A stretch of DNA of 35,493 nucleotides from the NCBI GenBank assembly GCA_944326335.1, contig CALVDM010000023.1, positions 1 to 35,493 on the forward strand, in the 5' to 3' direction. Source of the DNA: an uncultured Bacteroidales bacterium (GTDB lineage Bacteria > Bacteroidota > Bacteroidia > Bacteroidales > UBA932). Both the position numbers and the translations under genes were made by a program. Below are positions 1 through 7,722 of this stretch, piece by piece. Positions within the stretch are counted from its first letter, which is position 1; every line of letters starts with the position of its first letter. The notes below the pieces were generated by a model, which saw only the letters and a program-made list of their open reading frames with translations, ran no database searches and was not told the DNA's origin.

Positions 1-1
1 C

Positions 2-271
2 GAGGCTGCACGGATAGCGGCGTTCACACGTGAGGAACTGGACGAATACACAAACGATATGATGACGGAAAATGATCACAGGAATGCTATCGACTATGCC
101 AGGAAGCAGGGCCGGGCTGAGGGTCGTGCTGAGGGAGTAATTGCGGGTCGGGCGGAGGGAGAGATGGTCGGAAAGCTGTCTGTCGCACGAAGGATGCTTG
201 CCGCAGGTCTCGACCCGAAGATGATATCTGAAATGACAGGTCTGGCGGAGCCGGAGATCCGCGGACTCTGA
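2..271 (+). CDS. Rpn/PD-(D/E)XK nuclease-family transposase-like protein, C-terminal part
   Basis: The frame is open from base 2 and ends with TGA at 269-271, so this is a 3' fragment of a longer gene that begins before the window; the ATG at 59 is only an internal codon. The visible residues have the usual tail of Bacteroidota Rpn-family proteins: an acidic helical stretch, then RAEG-type repeats (RAEGRAEG...GRAEGE), then a final helix resembling 'LDPKMISEMTGLAEPEI', a small helix-turn-helix-like end. The nuclease core would lie upstream and is not visible. The family is known as recombination-promoting nucleases or PD-(D/E)XK transposase-like proteins. Assignment rests on the tail alone, so it is moderately sure. 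Confidence 0.6.
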   Translation, partial: EAARIAAFTREELDEYTNDMMTENDHRNAIDYARKQGRAEGRAEGVIAGRAEGEMVGKLSVARRMLAAGLDPKMISEMTGLAEPEIRGL

Positions 272-288
272 ATCAGCGATTTTTCCCC

Positions 289-1212
289 TCATTTCGACCC
301 GAAATAGATGAATATCATTCCTATCAGAATCAGAAGCAGGTCCAGAGCCTTGGCTCTCAGGTTCTTTTCCTTGAAAATCAGCACTCCGCAGATGAACGAG
401 ACTATCACGGAACTTCTTCTGACAAGGGAAACGACAGAAATCATCGAGTCCTGACGGTTGAGCGCGGTCAGATACGAGAAATCGGCTGCGGAGATGAACA
501 GCGATATCAGCGGAATAGCCCAGCTCCAGTGGAAAGGGGTGCTTTTCTTCCTGTGCGGATACCATAATATGGCTATCACCACAGCCATCATCACCATCTG
601 GTAGAAATTGTACCATCCCTGCACGAACATCGGGCTCAGTTCTGTCATTATGTACTTGTCATACAGTCCGCTGACAGCTCCGATGACCGCCGATACGGCC
701 ACGAACATTATCCATTTGTCGTGTACGAAATCCACGGATTCCTTCCTGCTCGATCTGCTCAGCATGAAAAGCGATATCACGGCGAATACTACGCCTGTCC
801 ATTGACACCAGTTCAGGCGTTCACCGAAAATGAGCATCGCACCGACGAGTACCATGACAGGGCGGGTTGCGTTTATCGGGCCTACAATCGTAATCGGCAG
901 GTGCTTGAGCCCGAAATACCCGAATATCCAGGACGAGAGCACAATGCACGATTTAATCATGACAAGCATGTGCGCGTGGAGAAGCCCTGTGTTTTCCTGA
1001 TGTCCGGCGAAAGGCGCGGAATCCAGCATCGTGCCGGAGAACCATCCGTGTCCGATGAGGCTGTCGAGTATGAAAGGGGAGAATATGAGGGTGGAAAATA
1101 CAGTATTCAAAAGCAGCACCGGAAGAACTGCATTATCTTTCAGTGCTGCTTTTTTTGACGCGTCGTAGAATCCCAGAAGGGCCGCAGAGACAAATGCGAG
1201 TAAAAGCCACAT
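289..1212 (-). CDS. EamA/DMT-superfamily transporter
   Basis: This 307-residue protein is almost entirely hydrophobic, with about ten predicted membrane helices in two similar halves (roughly residues 1-150 and 165-305), the layout of EamA drug/metabolite transporters. The first half contains 'GPINATRPVMVLVGAMLIFGE' and the second ends 'GVLIFKEKN', matching the conserved end of each EamA repeat. It should sit in the inner membrane and move a small metabolite, but the substrate cannot be read from the sequence. It starts at ATG 1212, ten bases after the FKBP gene stop, so the two are probably co-transcribed. Family assignment is strong; the specific function is open. Confidence 0.85.
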   Translation of the reverse strand: MWLLLAFVSAALLGFYDASKKAALKDNAVLPVLLLNTVFSTLIFSPFILDSLIGHGWFSGTMLDSAPFAGHQENTGLLHAHMLVMIKSCIVLSSWIFGYFGLKHLPITIVGPINATRPVMVLVGAMLIFGERLNWCQWTGVVFAVISLFMLSRSSRKESVDFVHDKWIMFVAVSAVIGAVSGLYDKYIMTELSPMFVQGWYNFYQMVMMAVVIAILWYPHRKKSTPFHWSWAIPLISLFISAADFSYLTALNRQDSMISVVSLVRRSSVIVSFICGVLIFKEKNLRAKALDLLLILIGMIFIYFGSK

Positions 1213-1222
1213 TTATGCTCCC

Positions 1223-1876
1223 TTATTCATTCTTTCCGCATTTGTCGCCGTTTCCGTGGCAGCATCCTCCATCGTGCCCGTGATGATGGCCGCAATCTCC
1301 GTCATGGTGGCCGCATCCGCCTTCACCGCATCCGCCTTCACCGCATCCGCCTTCGCCACACCCGTGAGAGCCGTCTCCGCAGTGGCACTGATGCACGTAT
1401 TCGCCATGAAGACCTTCCTTCAGTTCCTTTTCCGTAGCTTCCCTTACCGTGAGGATTTCACCGGAGAAATTCAATGTCTTCCCTGCCATAGGGGAGTTGA
1501 GGTCCATCTTCACGGTTTTTTCTCCCACTTCGACTACCTTGCCCGGGACGATTCCGCCGTGTCCGGCGCCCAGAGGTATCGTAGTGCCGGGAACGAGCAG
1601 GTCTTCCTGTATAACCCCGTTCACCTCGAATGCTTCTTTCGGAAGGTCTATCACACGGTCAGGATCAAATTCACCGTATCCTTCCGCAGGTGTGAGCGTG
1701 AAACTGAACCTGCCTCCCGGCTCGAGCCCTTCTATGTTCTTTTCAAATTTCTCGAGGAGGGAACCTGTTCCGTGTATGTAATCAAGAGGCCTTTCCTTTG
1801 TGGTCTTGTCCACGATGGCCCCGTCAACTTCAAGTTCGTAGCACAATTCTACTACTTTGTTCTTGCCTATGTTCAT
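1223..1876 (-). CDS. SlyD-like FKBP-type peptidyl-prolyl isomerase with Cys/His-rich tail
   Basis: A 217-residue peptidyl-prolyl cis-trans isomerase and chaperone of the SlyD type. The FKBP core has the 'YIHGTGSLLEKFEKNIEGLEPG' and 'PAEGYGEFDP' motifs in the first 75 residues; residues about 76-120 fit the insert-in-flap domain; the FKBP fold closes near residue 150. Residues 161-217 are a metal-binding-like tail with ten Cys and ten His among Gly, including three CGEGG units. In E. coli SlyD a similar tail binds nickel and other metals; the same role here is inference. It starts at ATG 1876 and lies ten bases before the EamA gene. It is probably cytoplasmic, as no signal peptide is visible. 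Confidence 0.9.
   Translation of the reverse strand: MNIGKNKVVELCYELEVDGAIVDKTTKERPLDYIHGTGSLLEKFEKNIEGLEPGGRFSFTLTPAEGYGEFDPDRVIDLPKEAFEVNGVIQEDLLVPGTTIPLGAGHGGIVPGKVVEVGEKTVKMDLNSPMAGKTLNFSGEILTVREATEKELKEGLHGEYVHQCHCGDGSHGCGEGGCGEGGCGEGGCGHHDGDCGHHHGHDGGCCHGNGDKCGKNE
1311..1355 (-). repeat. Three tandem 15-bp units in the FKBP tail
   Basis: Three head-to-tail 15-base units (CCGCATCCGCCTTCA on the plus strand, the last with one change) encode three Cys-Gly-Glu-Gly-Gly segments of the metal-binding-like tail. The near identity at DNA level suggests recent slippage or unit duplication, so tail length may vary between strains. Confidence 0.85.
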
Positions 1877-1938
1877 GATTCAGGTCTTTAGAAACTTCTG
1901 GATTGGTATTCTTGTGCGGCCTTTGCCGTCACGGTCGG

Positions 1939-1946
1939 CAAATATA
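1939..1946 (-). promoter_or_regulatory. Candidate -7 element for the FKBP gene
   Basis: On the minus strand this reads TATATTTG, a perfect TAnnTTTG Bacteroidota -7 element, about 63 bases upstream of the FKBP start codon. No good TTTG lies 19-21 bases further upstream, so the call rests on the -7 element alone. Confidence 0.45.
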
Positions 1947-1963
1947 GGGTTTTTCCTGCAAAG

Positions 1964-3367
1964 TCAACCGCTGAAATCCACTTTTTCGAAGCACAGTGCG
2001 GGAATCTGCCAACGTGTGCATTCCCTGGCATCGTTCCCGGCGTAAAGGAGGCTGTTCCAGAGCTGTACCATGTTCCCGGTAATCAGCATTTCCCTGACAG
2101 GGTTCCGTATTTCCCCGTCCTTGAACAGGAAGCCTTCTATCCCGTAAGAGAAGTCTCCCGTAGTCGAGTTGCAGTTGCCTCCGTTGAATCCTGTGACATA
2201 GATTCCATCCCCGCACAGGCCGATGATTTCCTTCGCCCCGAAGCTTCCTGCCTCCGGCCGTATTTCACCTCCGTCGCATCGGTAAGGCATGAGCACAGGT
2301 CTGGACGCGCTTTCGATTGTCTGCCTGATGCCCATCTTGAGAGCCATGTACGTGTTGGTGAAGTACATCCCTACCTTCCCTTGTCTGATTATGTCCCTCT
2401 CTTCGGTAGCCACCCCTTCGGTGTCGAACAGCCTCGACCCGGGTTTTCCCGGAGTCCTTGCCGCATCGGTTATGGTGAGGCCCCTGCAGAACATCTCCTT
2501 CCCTTCGGACCCTTTAAGGAATGAGTTTTCCTGCTGGATGGAAGAGGCGTTCAGGGCAGAGAGCAGGGGAGACACGAGCCTCGAACTCACCGAGGCGTCC
2601 ACGACCATTTTCATGCGGCCTCCTTCATGGCTTTCCGGCCCGATTTGTCTTACGGCCCGTGCGAGAGCTTCCGCCGAGCATCTCCCGAGTTTCAGCGTGG
2701 CCAGGAAAGGGGAGGAGTCCCACCAGTAGCCGGAATATTTATTGCCGAGCCTGTCCTCGACGGTGATTTCAGAGCATACTGCGAAGGATGTCTCAGTGTG
2801 GCGTCCGGCGAACCCGTTTGAATCGATGAGGTAATTGTCATCTACCGAGTCCGAGTATTCGCATTCTTCTGAAATGACCCTGCACCCTTCGGGGGCGTGG
2901 CATTTTCCGAAAATGCATTCGCCTTCAGCCATTGCGAGCCTTCTTCCGGTATCCATGCGGCCGTACCCGATGTCATACAGTCCCGCTTCTCGCCCGCTTA
3001 CGGCATCGAGTGCAGTGAGAGACGGGTCAGGAAGTCTCCTGCACCGGTCTTCCGACAGCATCCCTACCGTTTTTACTGCCCTTTCTGCGAATATCGCGAG
3101 TTCAGCCTCGTCGAGCATGTTGGTAGAGAATGTCCCGTATCTGTTGTCTGCAAACACGTACAGGAAGATGGACCTGTCCGCGGAATGCGAGACCTTGTCC
3201 AGGACTCCGTTGAGCATGCTGTACGAGTCGAGCACGCTTTTGCCCAGAGATACGCGGACCTGGTCTGCCCCTGAGCGCAATGCTGCTGCCATGCATGATT
3301 CAGCCAATCTCATCTCCTCTCCGGAAATGAGGCCGGGGGCAGCTGTTTCCTTATTTGATTGTCCCAT
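1964..3367 (-). CDS. tldE: TldE/PmbA-family metalloprotease subunit
   Basis: A 467-residue member of the TldD/PmbA (modulator of DNA gyrase) family, and the partner lacking the protease motif. It has the N-terminal family pattern (alternating helix and sheet, 'GADQVRVSLGKSVLDSYSML') and a C-terminal domain with 'FNGGNCNSTTGDFSYGIEGFLFKDGEI', the TldE/PmbA signature, ending 'IPALCFEKVDFSG'. No HExxxH is present, as expected for TldE. In E. coli, TldD and TldE form a heterodimer that degrades unfolded peptides, matures microcin B17 and helps degrade the CcdA antitoxin. The gene starts at ATG 3367, 33 bases after the tldD stop, in one operon. Cytoplasmic. Confidence 0.9.
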   Translation of the reverse strand: MGQSNKETAAPGLISGEEMRLAESCMAAALRSGADQVRVSLGKSVLDSYSMLNGVLDKVSHSADRSIFLYVFADNRYGTFSTNMLDEAELAIFAERAVKTVGMLSEDRCRRLPDPSLTALDAVSGREAGLYDIGYGRMDTGRRLAMAEGECIFGKCHAPEGCRVISEECEYSDSVDDNYLIDSNGFAGRHTETSFAVCSEITVEDRLGNKYSGYWWDSSPFLATLKLGRCSAEALARAVRQIGPESHEGGRMKMVVDASVSSRLVSPLLSALNASSIQQENSFLKGSEGKEMFCRGLTITDAARTPGKPGSRLFDTEGVATEERDIIRQGKVGMYFTNTYMALKMGIRQTIESASRPVLMPYRCDGGEIRPEAGSFGAKEIIGLCGDGIYVTGFNGGNCNSTTGDFSYGIEGFLFKDGEIRNPVREMLITGNMVQLWNSLLYAGNDARECTRWQIPALCFEKVDFSG

Positions 3368-3400
3368 TTGTCTTGAATCTTGAAAATACAGGGGATGCCG

Positions 3401-4825
3401 TCAGTTGCCTCCGACCGTGAGGGCCTTGACGAGTACGCTCGGTATTCCGCAGGACACCGGTACGCTCTGGTCCTTCCCGCATGTCCATGTGCCGTTGTCT
3501 ATGGTGAGGTCGTTCCCGACTCCGGTTATGTCTGCGAGGGCGCGCGGCCCGTTGCCGATTATGTTGAGGTCTTTTACCGGGGCGGTGAGCCTGCCGTTTT
3601 CGATGAGATACCCGCTCTTGACGTAGAACGTGAAGTCCCCTTCGCCTATCTTGACCTGCCCGTTCGAGAACTCGTCCACATAGATGCCTTTCTTCACCGA
3701 GGCCACAAGGTCGGATTTCGATGCTGTCCCGTTCTCCATGTACGTGGCTCTCATCCTCGGAATCGGATTGTACCTGAACGATTCCCGCCTGCCGTTGCCT
3801 GTCGGCTCCACACCATAGTGCTTCGCGCTTATCCTGTCATGGAGATACGACACGAGGACACCGTCCTTCACCATGTATGTCTTCTGCCCTCTCACTCCTT
3901 CATCGTCATAGTTGCAGGCTCCTCTGTTGAAAGGTATCGTCCCGTCATCGGCTATGCTTATTGAGGAGTCGCAGATTTTCCTGCCGGTCATCCCGGAGAA
4001 CACGGACTGTCCCTTGCGGTTGAAATCGGCTTCGAAAGAGTGGCCCATGGCTTCATGCAGCAGTATTCCTGACGCCCCGGCCCCCATCACCACTGGCATC
4101 CTGCCTCCTTTCGGCCTGATGGCTGCGAATCTTGCATCGATTCCGGCCACGGCTTCGTCGGCTATCTCCTCCAGAAGGGCATCGGTAATCATTTCCACCC
4201 CTTTGCGGAAACTTCTTGAGGATGTCTTGTTCTCGTTTTTCCCGTTCTGCGAGAATATGACCGTGGCCACTATGCTTCCCATTGGTCTGGAGTCGCATAC
4301 GAGCTCCCCAGGTGAGTTGTACATCATTATCTCGCTTTCAGACCATGACAGTTTTGCGATGACCTTCACCGCCCTGCTGTCCTTGGCCCGTATCATGGAC
4401 TCGAGCTTCTCAAGTACGGGAATGAACTGCGAAGTTTCGCAGCTGCCCCATTTCTCCAGGGTGGGATAGAAGTCCGGGGCAGGGGCTCCGGTGCAGGCCT
4501 TGCTGCCCGCAGGGGCCGGAGATGTCCCGCTCCCTCCGGCTATCTGCGCCGCCGCTTTAGCCGCGCACAGCATGTCCGGCATGTCAGTGCTCTCGGAATA
4601 TGCATATCCGGTCCTGTCTCCTTTCAGGACCCTTATCCCCACACCGGAATCGATGTGGAAGCCACCCGAGGTCACTTCACCGTCCTTGAGCAGCAATTCG
4701 TTGTATGTAGAGTATTCAAAATACAGGTCTGCATAGTCCCCGCCGCGAGAAAGCGCCGCAGCGACAAGCTGCCCGAGCTGAGGGACCGTGACCTTGAATC
4801 TGTCCAAATGATAGTTGCAATCCAT
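3401..4825 (-). CDS. tldD: TldD-family zinc metalloprotease subunit
   Basis: A 474-residue protein with the TldD catalytic motif HEAMGH at residues 257-262 (HExxxH) inside 'GILLHEAMGHSFEADF'. The N-terminal half has the family pattern 'GDYADLYFEYSTYNELLLKDG', and a glycine-rich C-terminal half ends with 'KDQSVPVSCGIPSVLVKALTVGG', typical of TldD. The zinc protease works with TldE, encoded next to it, as a heterodimer that threads extended peptides into a closed cavity. It starts at ATG 4825, 21 bases after the zeta-like kinase gene, so it is probably part of a longer minus-strand operon. Residues 97-118 form a low-complexity loop that may be lineage-specific. Confidence 0.93.
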   Translation of the reverse strand: MDCNYHLDRFKVTVPQLGQLVAAALSRGGDYADLYFEYSTYNELLLKDGEVTSGGFHIDSGVGIRVLKGDRTGYAYSESTDMPDMLCAAKAAAQIAGGSGTSPAPAGSKACTGAPAPDFYPTLEKWGSCETSQFIPVLEKLESMIRAKDSRAVKVIAKLSWSESEIMMYNSPGELVCDSRPMGSIVATVIFSQNGKNENKTSSRSFRKGVEMITDALLEEIADEAVAGIDARFAAIRPKGGRMPVVMGAGASGILLHEAMGHSFEADFNRKGQSVFSGMTGRKICDSSISIADDGTIPFNRGACNYDDEGVRGQKTYMVKDGVLVSYLHDRISAKHYGVEPTGNGRRESFRYNPIPRMRATYMENGTASKSDLVASVKKGIYVDEFSNGQVKIGEGDFTFYVKSGYLIENGRLTAPVKDLNIIGNGPRALADITGVGNDLTIDNGTWTCGKDQSVPVSCGIPSVLVKALTVGGN

Positions 4826-4846
4826 ATCTGTCGGTTTTGCGACCGG

Positions 4847-5449
4847 TCAGTCCGTCTGTCCGTCGCCAGCCTGCTGCAAATCTGCAGCTTTCCTTATCTT
4901 TTCGAAAGTGGCATGGTCCTTTATTATTGTCGTGCCGGTCTTGTGTCCTTCGGCAATGACCCTGAACGGCACCTGCGAATTGTCGGCAAGTATCCACCTG
5001 TCGCATATCGGGGCATAGTCACGGAAGAAATAGCCGAGCCCGACCCTGTATCTTCTTCGGACCGTCTCCTCCGGTATGTTGTGTCCTCCGGCGGCGACCC
5101 TTGCCTTTACCCTTTCCACCGCAAGGTCCGGGGAGTTGAGCCAGAAATAGAGCAGTGTCACGGTGTAGCCGTCATTCTGGGCATCCGTAATCATCTTCAG
5201 AAGACTCCGTGTCGCTAGCGTGGTCTCTATGCTGAAGTCTTCCTTCTTCCTGAAAAGATATCTTATGCGCAGCAGCATGAGCCTGCTCGCCTGCACGGAA
5301 ACTGACCCCGGATCAAAAGGCGAGAGACCTTTTGCGAACTCATCGGAGTTGACATACTGGCTGCATTCGAGCATTTCCGGAAGCAGGGTGTATGACGCCG
5401 TGGTCTTTCCCGCCCCGTTGCATCCTGATATTATGAACAGTCTGGGCAT
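4847..5449 (-). CDS. Zeta-toxin-like P-loop kinase
   Basis: A 200-residue AAA/P-loop kinase-like protein. A Walker A motif, GCNGAGKTT, lies at residues 9-17. It is followed by 'VNSDEFAKGLSPFDPGSV', the zeta-like substrate-site pattern (Asp-Glu followed by Gly-Leu-Ser-Pro-Phe), and 'FSIETTLA' in the middle. Zeta toxins phosphorylate UDP-N-acetylglucosamine or related nucleotide sugars, but many stand-alone chromosomal relatives have unknown substrates. No epsilon-type antitoxin or other small partner gene is beside it. It starts at ATG 5449, 12 bases after the TIGR02757 gene and 21 bases before tldD. Toxic activity is not shown by anything here; a metabolic kinase role is equally possible. Confidence 0.8.
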   Translation of the reverse strand: MPRLFIISGCNGAGKTTASYTLLPEMLECSQYVNSDEFAKGLSPFDPGSVSVQASRLMLLRIRYLFRKKEDFSIETTLATRSLLKMITDAQNDGYTVTLLYFWLNSPDLAVERVKARVAAGGHNIPEETVRRRYRVGLGYFFRDYAPICDRWILADNSQVPFRVIAEGHKTGTTIIKDHATFEKIRKAADLQQAGDGQTD

Positions 5450-5461
5450 GGCATTACGTTT

Positions 5462-6163
5462 TCAGTCCTTGTTGTCTATTCCATATCCGAACAGTGCGAA
5501 GTCTCCCTTGCACGGGTCGTCCGGGAAAATCTCCCTGAATGCTGATGTTATCTCCATGACCGTCACGATGTCCTTCTGTTTCCTCGTCGTGAGCCCGAGA
5601 CTTGCCGCCGTCTCGTAGACATGGACATCGAGAGGGATAAGGAGGTCTTTCTTGTCCGAGTGTCTCCAGACCCCGAGGTCCACTTTCCCGTCGTCCCTGA
5701 CCATCCACCTGCGCATCATGTTTATCTTCTTGTCCGGTGCCTTGGGGTCGGCCTTCCGTCCGAATATCATTGTCCGTATCTGCCCGTTGGTCATGGCTTC
5801 GATGCTGTCTGTCGTGGAGTATATCTCCCTGAGTCTCCTGCAGATGGCTGCAAATTCGCTCCATTTCACCGTGCGGTGCAGGCTTGCATCCTCGTCCCGG
5901 TATTCCCCGTTCATGACATACTCGTATGGCTTCCAGCACATCTCGTCAAAAGCCCTTGTGCAGTCGCGCACAATCATGGACCTGCGTCCCCATGCGAGAT
6001 GTGCCGCTATCAGCGCGGCAATCTCCACGTCGGCGAGGGTGAAGCCTCCGTCCATTCCGGATGCGAAGTGTCTGGGGAAAATTACAGGGTCTTCCTTGAA
6101 ATATTCCTTGTCGTTGTATTTATCGGCCCATCCGATGAGCCGCTCCCTGAGTCTTTCATCCAT
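5462..6163 (-). CDS. TIGR02757-family protein
   Basis: A Bacteroidota-enriched protein of unknown function, recognised by 'DPVIFPRHF', 'DVEIAALIAAHLAWGRRSMI', 'INMMRRWMVR' and 'KKDLLIPLDVHVYETAASLGL'. The order of helices and the conserved 'RWMVR...D.GVW' segment fit the family. I chose ATG 6163 (233 residues). A TTG three codons upstream (6172) is also in frame, but it lies inside the TAAATTTG promoter element, so it is unlikely to be transcribed. It heads a minus-strand gene string with the zeta-like kinase and tldD-tldE. A link to helix-hairpin-helix base-excision glycosylase folds has been suggested for similar proteins, but I cannot confirm it from this sequence. Confidence 0.85.
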   Translation of the reverse strand: MDERLRERLIGWADKYNDKEYFKEDPVIFPRHFASGMDGGFTLADVEIAALIAAHLAWGRRSMIVRDCTRAFDEMCWKPYEYVMNGEYRDEDASLHRTVKWSEFAAICRRLREIYSTTDSIEAMTNGQIRTMIFGRKADPKAPDKKINMMRRWMVRDDGKVDLGVWRHSDKKDLLIPLDVHVYETAASLGLTTRKQKDIVTVMEITSAFREIFPDDPCKGDFALFGYGIDNKD

Positions 6164-6169
6164 AACCTG

Positions 6170-6201
6170 CAAATTTAGAAACTGTTTTGAAATTTTCCGA
6201 A
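6170..6201 (-). promoter_or_regulatory. Candidate promoter for TIGR02757-zeta-tldD-tldE
   Basis: Minus strand: TTCG (6198-6201), a 20-nt spacer (6178-6197), then TAAATTTG (6170-6177). The -7 element fits TAnnTTTG; the -33 element has one mismatch. The chosen ATG (6163) lies only six bases after the -7 element, so transcription would start at or next to the start codon. Confidence 0.5.
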
Positions 6202-6261
6202 AATTCTTTTATGCACCTTACCGGCATAATTTTCCGGAATCCTTTCAGTCAGACAGCTCTG

Positions 6262-7698
6262 CTATTGTCTTTCAAGTTCATGGAACATTGCCTTCGCTTT
6301 GGCAAGTTCGGCCCTGCAGACCGGGTGTGAGAAAGGGGTCTCCATCCGTTCGGCATGGTGAAGTGCTCTGGTGGCATTCTTGATGTCTCCTTTTGCAACA
6401 TACATTTTGGCAGTCTCGATGGCGACCAGATGCTGTGTGATACGTTCGTGTCCATCGGGAAGACATGCATCTTCAACCGGAGCGTCGAACTTCTCGCGGA
6501 AATATCCCATGGCGTCATCATAAAGTCCGCTGCGAAGCATGCTCAGGCACACGAGCAAATCTTCCGTGTATATGTGATGTTCCTTGTCAAAATAGTTCCT
6601 GGAACTTATCATTCCGGCGCGTTCTATGCCCTCGGAACAATACCCTGCATATATCGAGGAGATTGCAGCAAGGGTCCGTAGCGAGTTGATGTCCGTCATC
6701 TCGCTGAAATCCGCGAAAAGGTTTCTGAAAATCCGGTATCCTACCCCGATTCCGAAATCGAAGGCCATTGTTGTGGAGAACCCGACGGAAGCGGCGGCAT
6801 ACTCGCCTTTGTCTACGTCCAGAATGGCCCTGCACAATTTTACCGACAGCAGGAATTCTTCCCTGCCTGCGACATTCTCGGCAAAAAGAGCGAGTATCCC
6901 TTCGGCTTCTTCCGTCATATTCCGGGAAATGTAGAAGCCGAATGCAAGGGCATATACTTCAGTGTCGGGGTTATAGCCGCGCTCTATTTCGTTGACGAGG
7001 ATTTCCGGGAACAGGCTGTCCATCATGGCCGGTTTTACGGCAGAGCATTTCAGCTTGGCTTTCACTATGTCGTCCGGAGCAGGTCCGTCCAGGAGACGGT
7101 ACAGGTCGTAAATGTCGGCAAGATAGGCTATTCTCGTCCTGTAGTTGTCAAAATTGCGGACCGGGTCAGTGGCGTAGTCATCATCGTTTTTGATCCGGGC
7201 AGTGATGTCTGTTGCAGCCTTTAGCAGATTCAAGAGTCTTTCTTTCAGTGAAGAGGGGATTTTTCCTTCTGCGTAAAGAGAGCATAGCGCGTCTGATACT
7301 GTAATCATGTCCACTGCAGCCGTGCTGTCATTGAATTTCAGACCGTTGACAGCGTCAATCAAGCTTTCCATATATGCCGTCCTGTCTCCGGTCTGCTCCA
7401 GGGCGGAACCGATGTATGCGGAAATCGTCTCTTTCCGCGACTTGTGGTATTTGGTATGCCATGTCGAGTTGCCTGACTCTCCGAAAGTGTTCCGCAGCAC
7501 CGTATCGATGAATACAACCACATTGCGTATGTCACTGAATGCATTTCCGAGCCAGTCCATGAACAATGCCGCGTAATCTGGTTTCGCCTCACGAGAGTAA
7601 ACCAACTGACGTGCGACGTATCCGGAAGGTATCTCTGCAGAGCGGCTTTCCGCAGCGAGACGCTTCAGCCTGTCTTCACACCATGCTACGGTGTCCAT
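6262..7698 (-). CDS. Uncharacterised helical-repeat protein, partner of the DUF4062 NTPase
   Basis: A 478-residue protein I do not recognise. It has no signal peptide, no membrane segment and no obvious catalytic motif; it is rich in Ala, Leu, Glu and Asp and reads as almost all helix. The C-terminal third has TPR-like helix pairs: 'DLLVCLSMLRSGLYDDAMGYF', and then 'IETAKMYVAKGDIKNATRALHHAE'. The middle holds similar pairs ('ALAFGFYISRNMTEEAEGILALF'). It starts at ATG 7698, 24 bases after the stop of the DUF4062-STAND gene, so the two are probably translated from one transcript. A scaffold or cofactor for that NTPase is the simplest reading, by inference from position and repeat style. Confidence 0.6.
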   Translation of the reverse strand: MDTVAWCEDRLKRLAAESRSAEIPSGYVARQLVYSREAKPDYAALFMDWLGNAFSDIRNVVVFIDTVLRNTFGESGNSTWHTKYHKSRKETISAYIGSALEQTGDRTAYMESLIDAVNGLKFNDSTAAVDMITVSDALCSLYAEGKIPSSLKERLLNLLKAATDITARIKNDDDYATDPVRNFDNYRTRIAYLADIYDLYRLLDGPAPDDIVKAKLKCSAVKPAMMDSLFPEILVNEIERGYNPDTEVYALAFGFYISRNMTEEAEGILALFAENVAGREEFLLSVKLCRAILDVDKGEYAAASVGFSTTMAFDFGIGVGYRIFRNLFADFSEMTDINSLRTLAAISSIYAGYCSEGIERAGMISSRNYFDKEHHIYTEDLLVCLSMLRSGLYDDAMGYFREKFDAPVEDACLPDGHERITQHLVAIETAKMYVAKGDIKNATRALHHAERMETPFSHPVCRAELAKAKAMFHELERQ

Positions 7699-7722
7699 GT
7701 CAGATGTGGCGGAGGCAATATC

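Noticed and set aside
1311-1355. Short tandem repeats considered as a CRISPR array
   Set aside because: No spacers; the units are contiguous and encode part of the FKBP tail.
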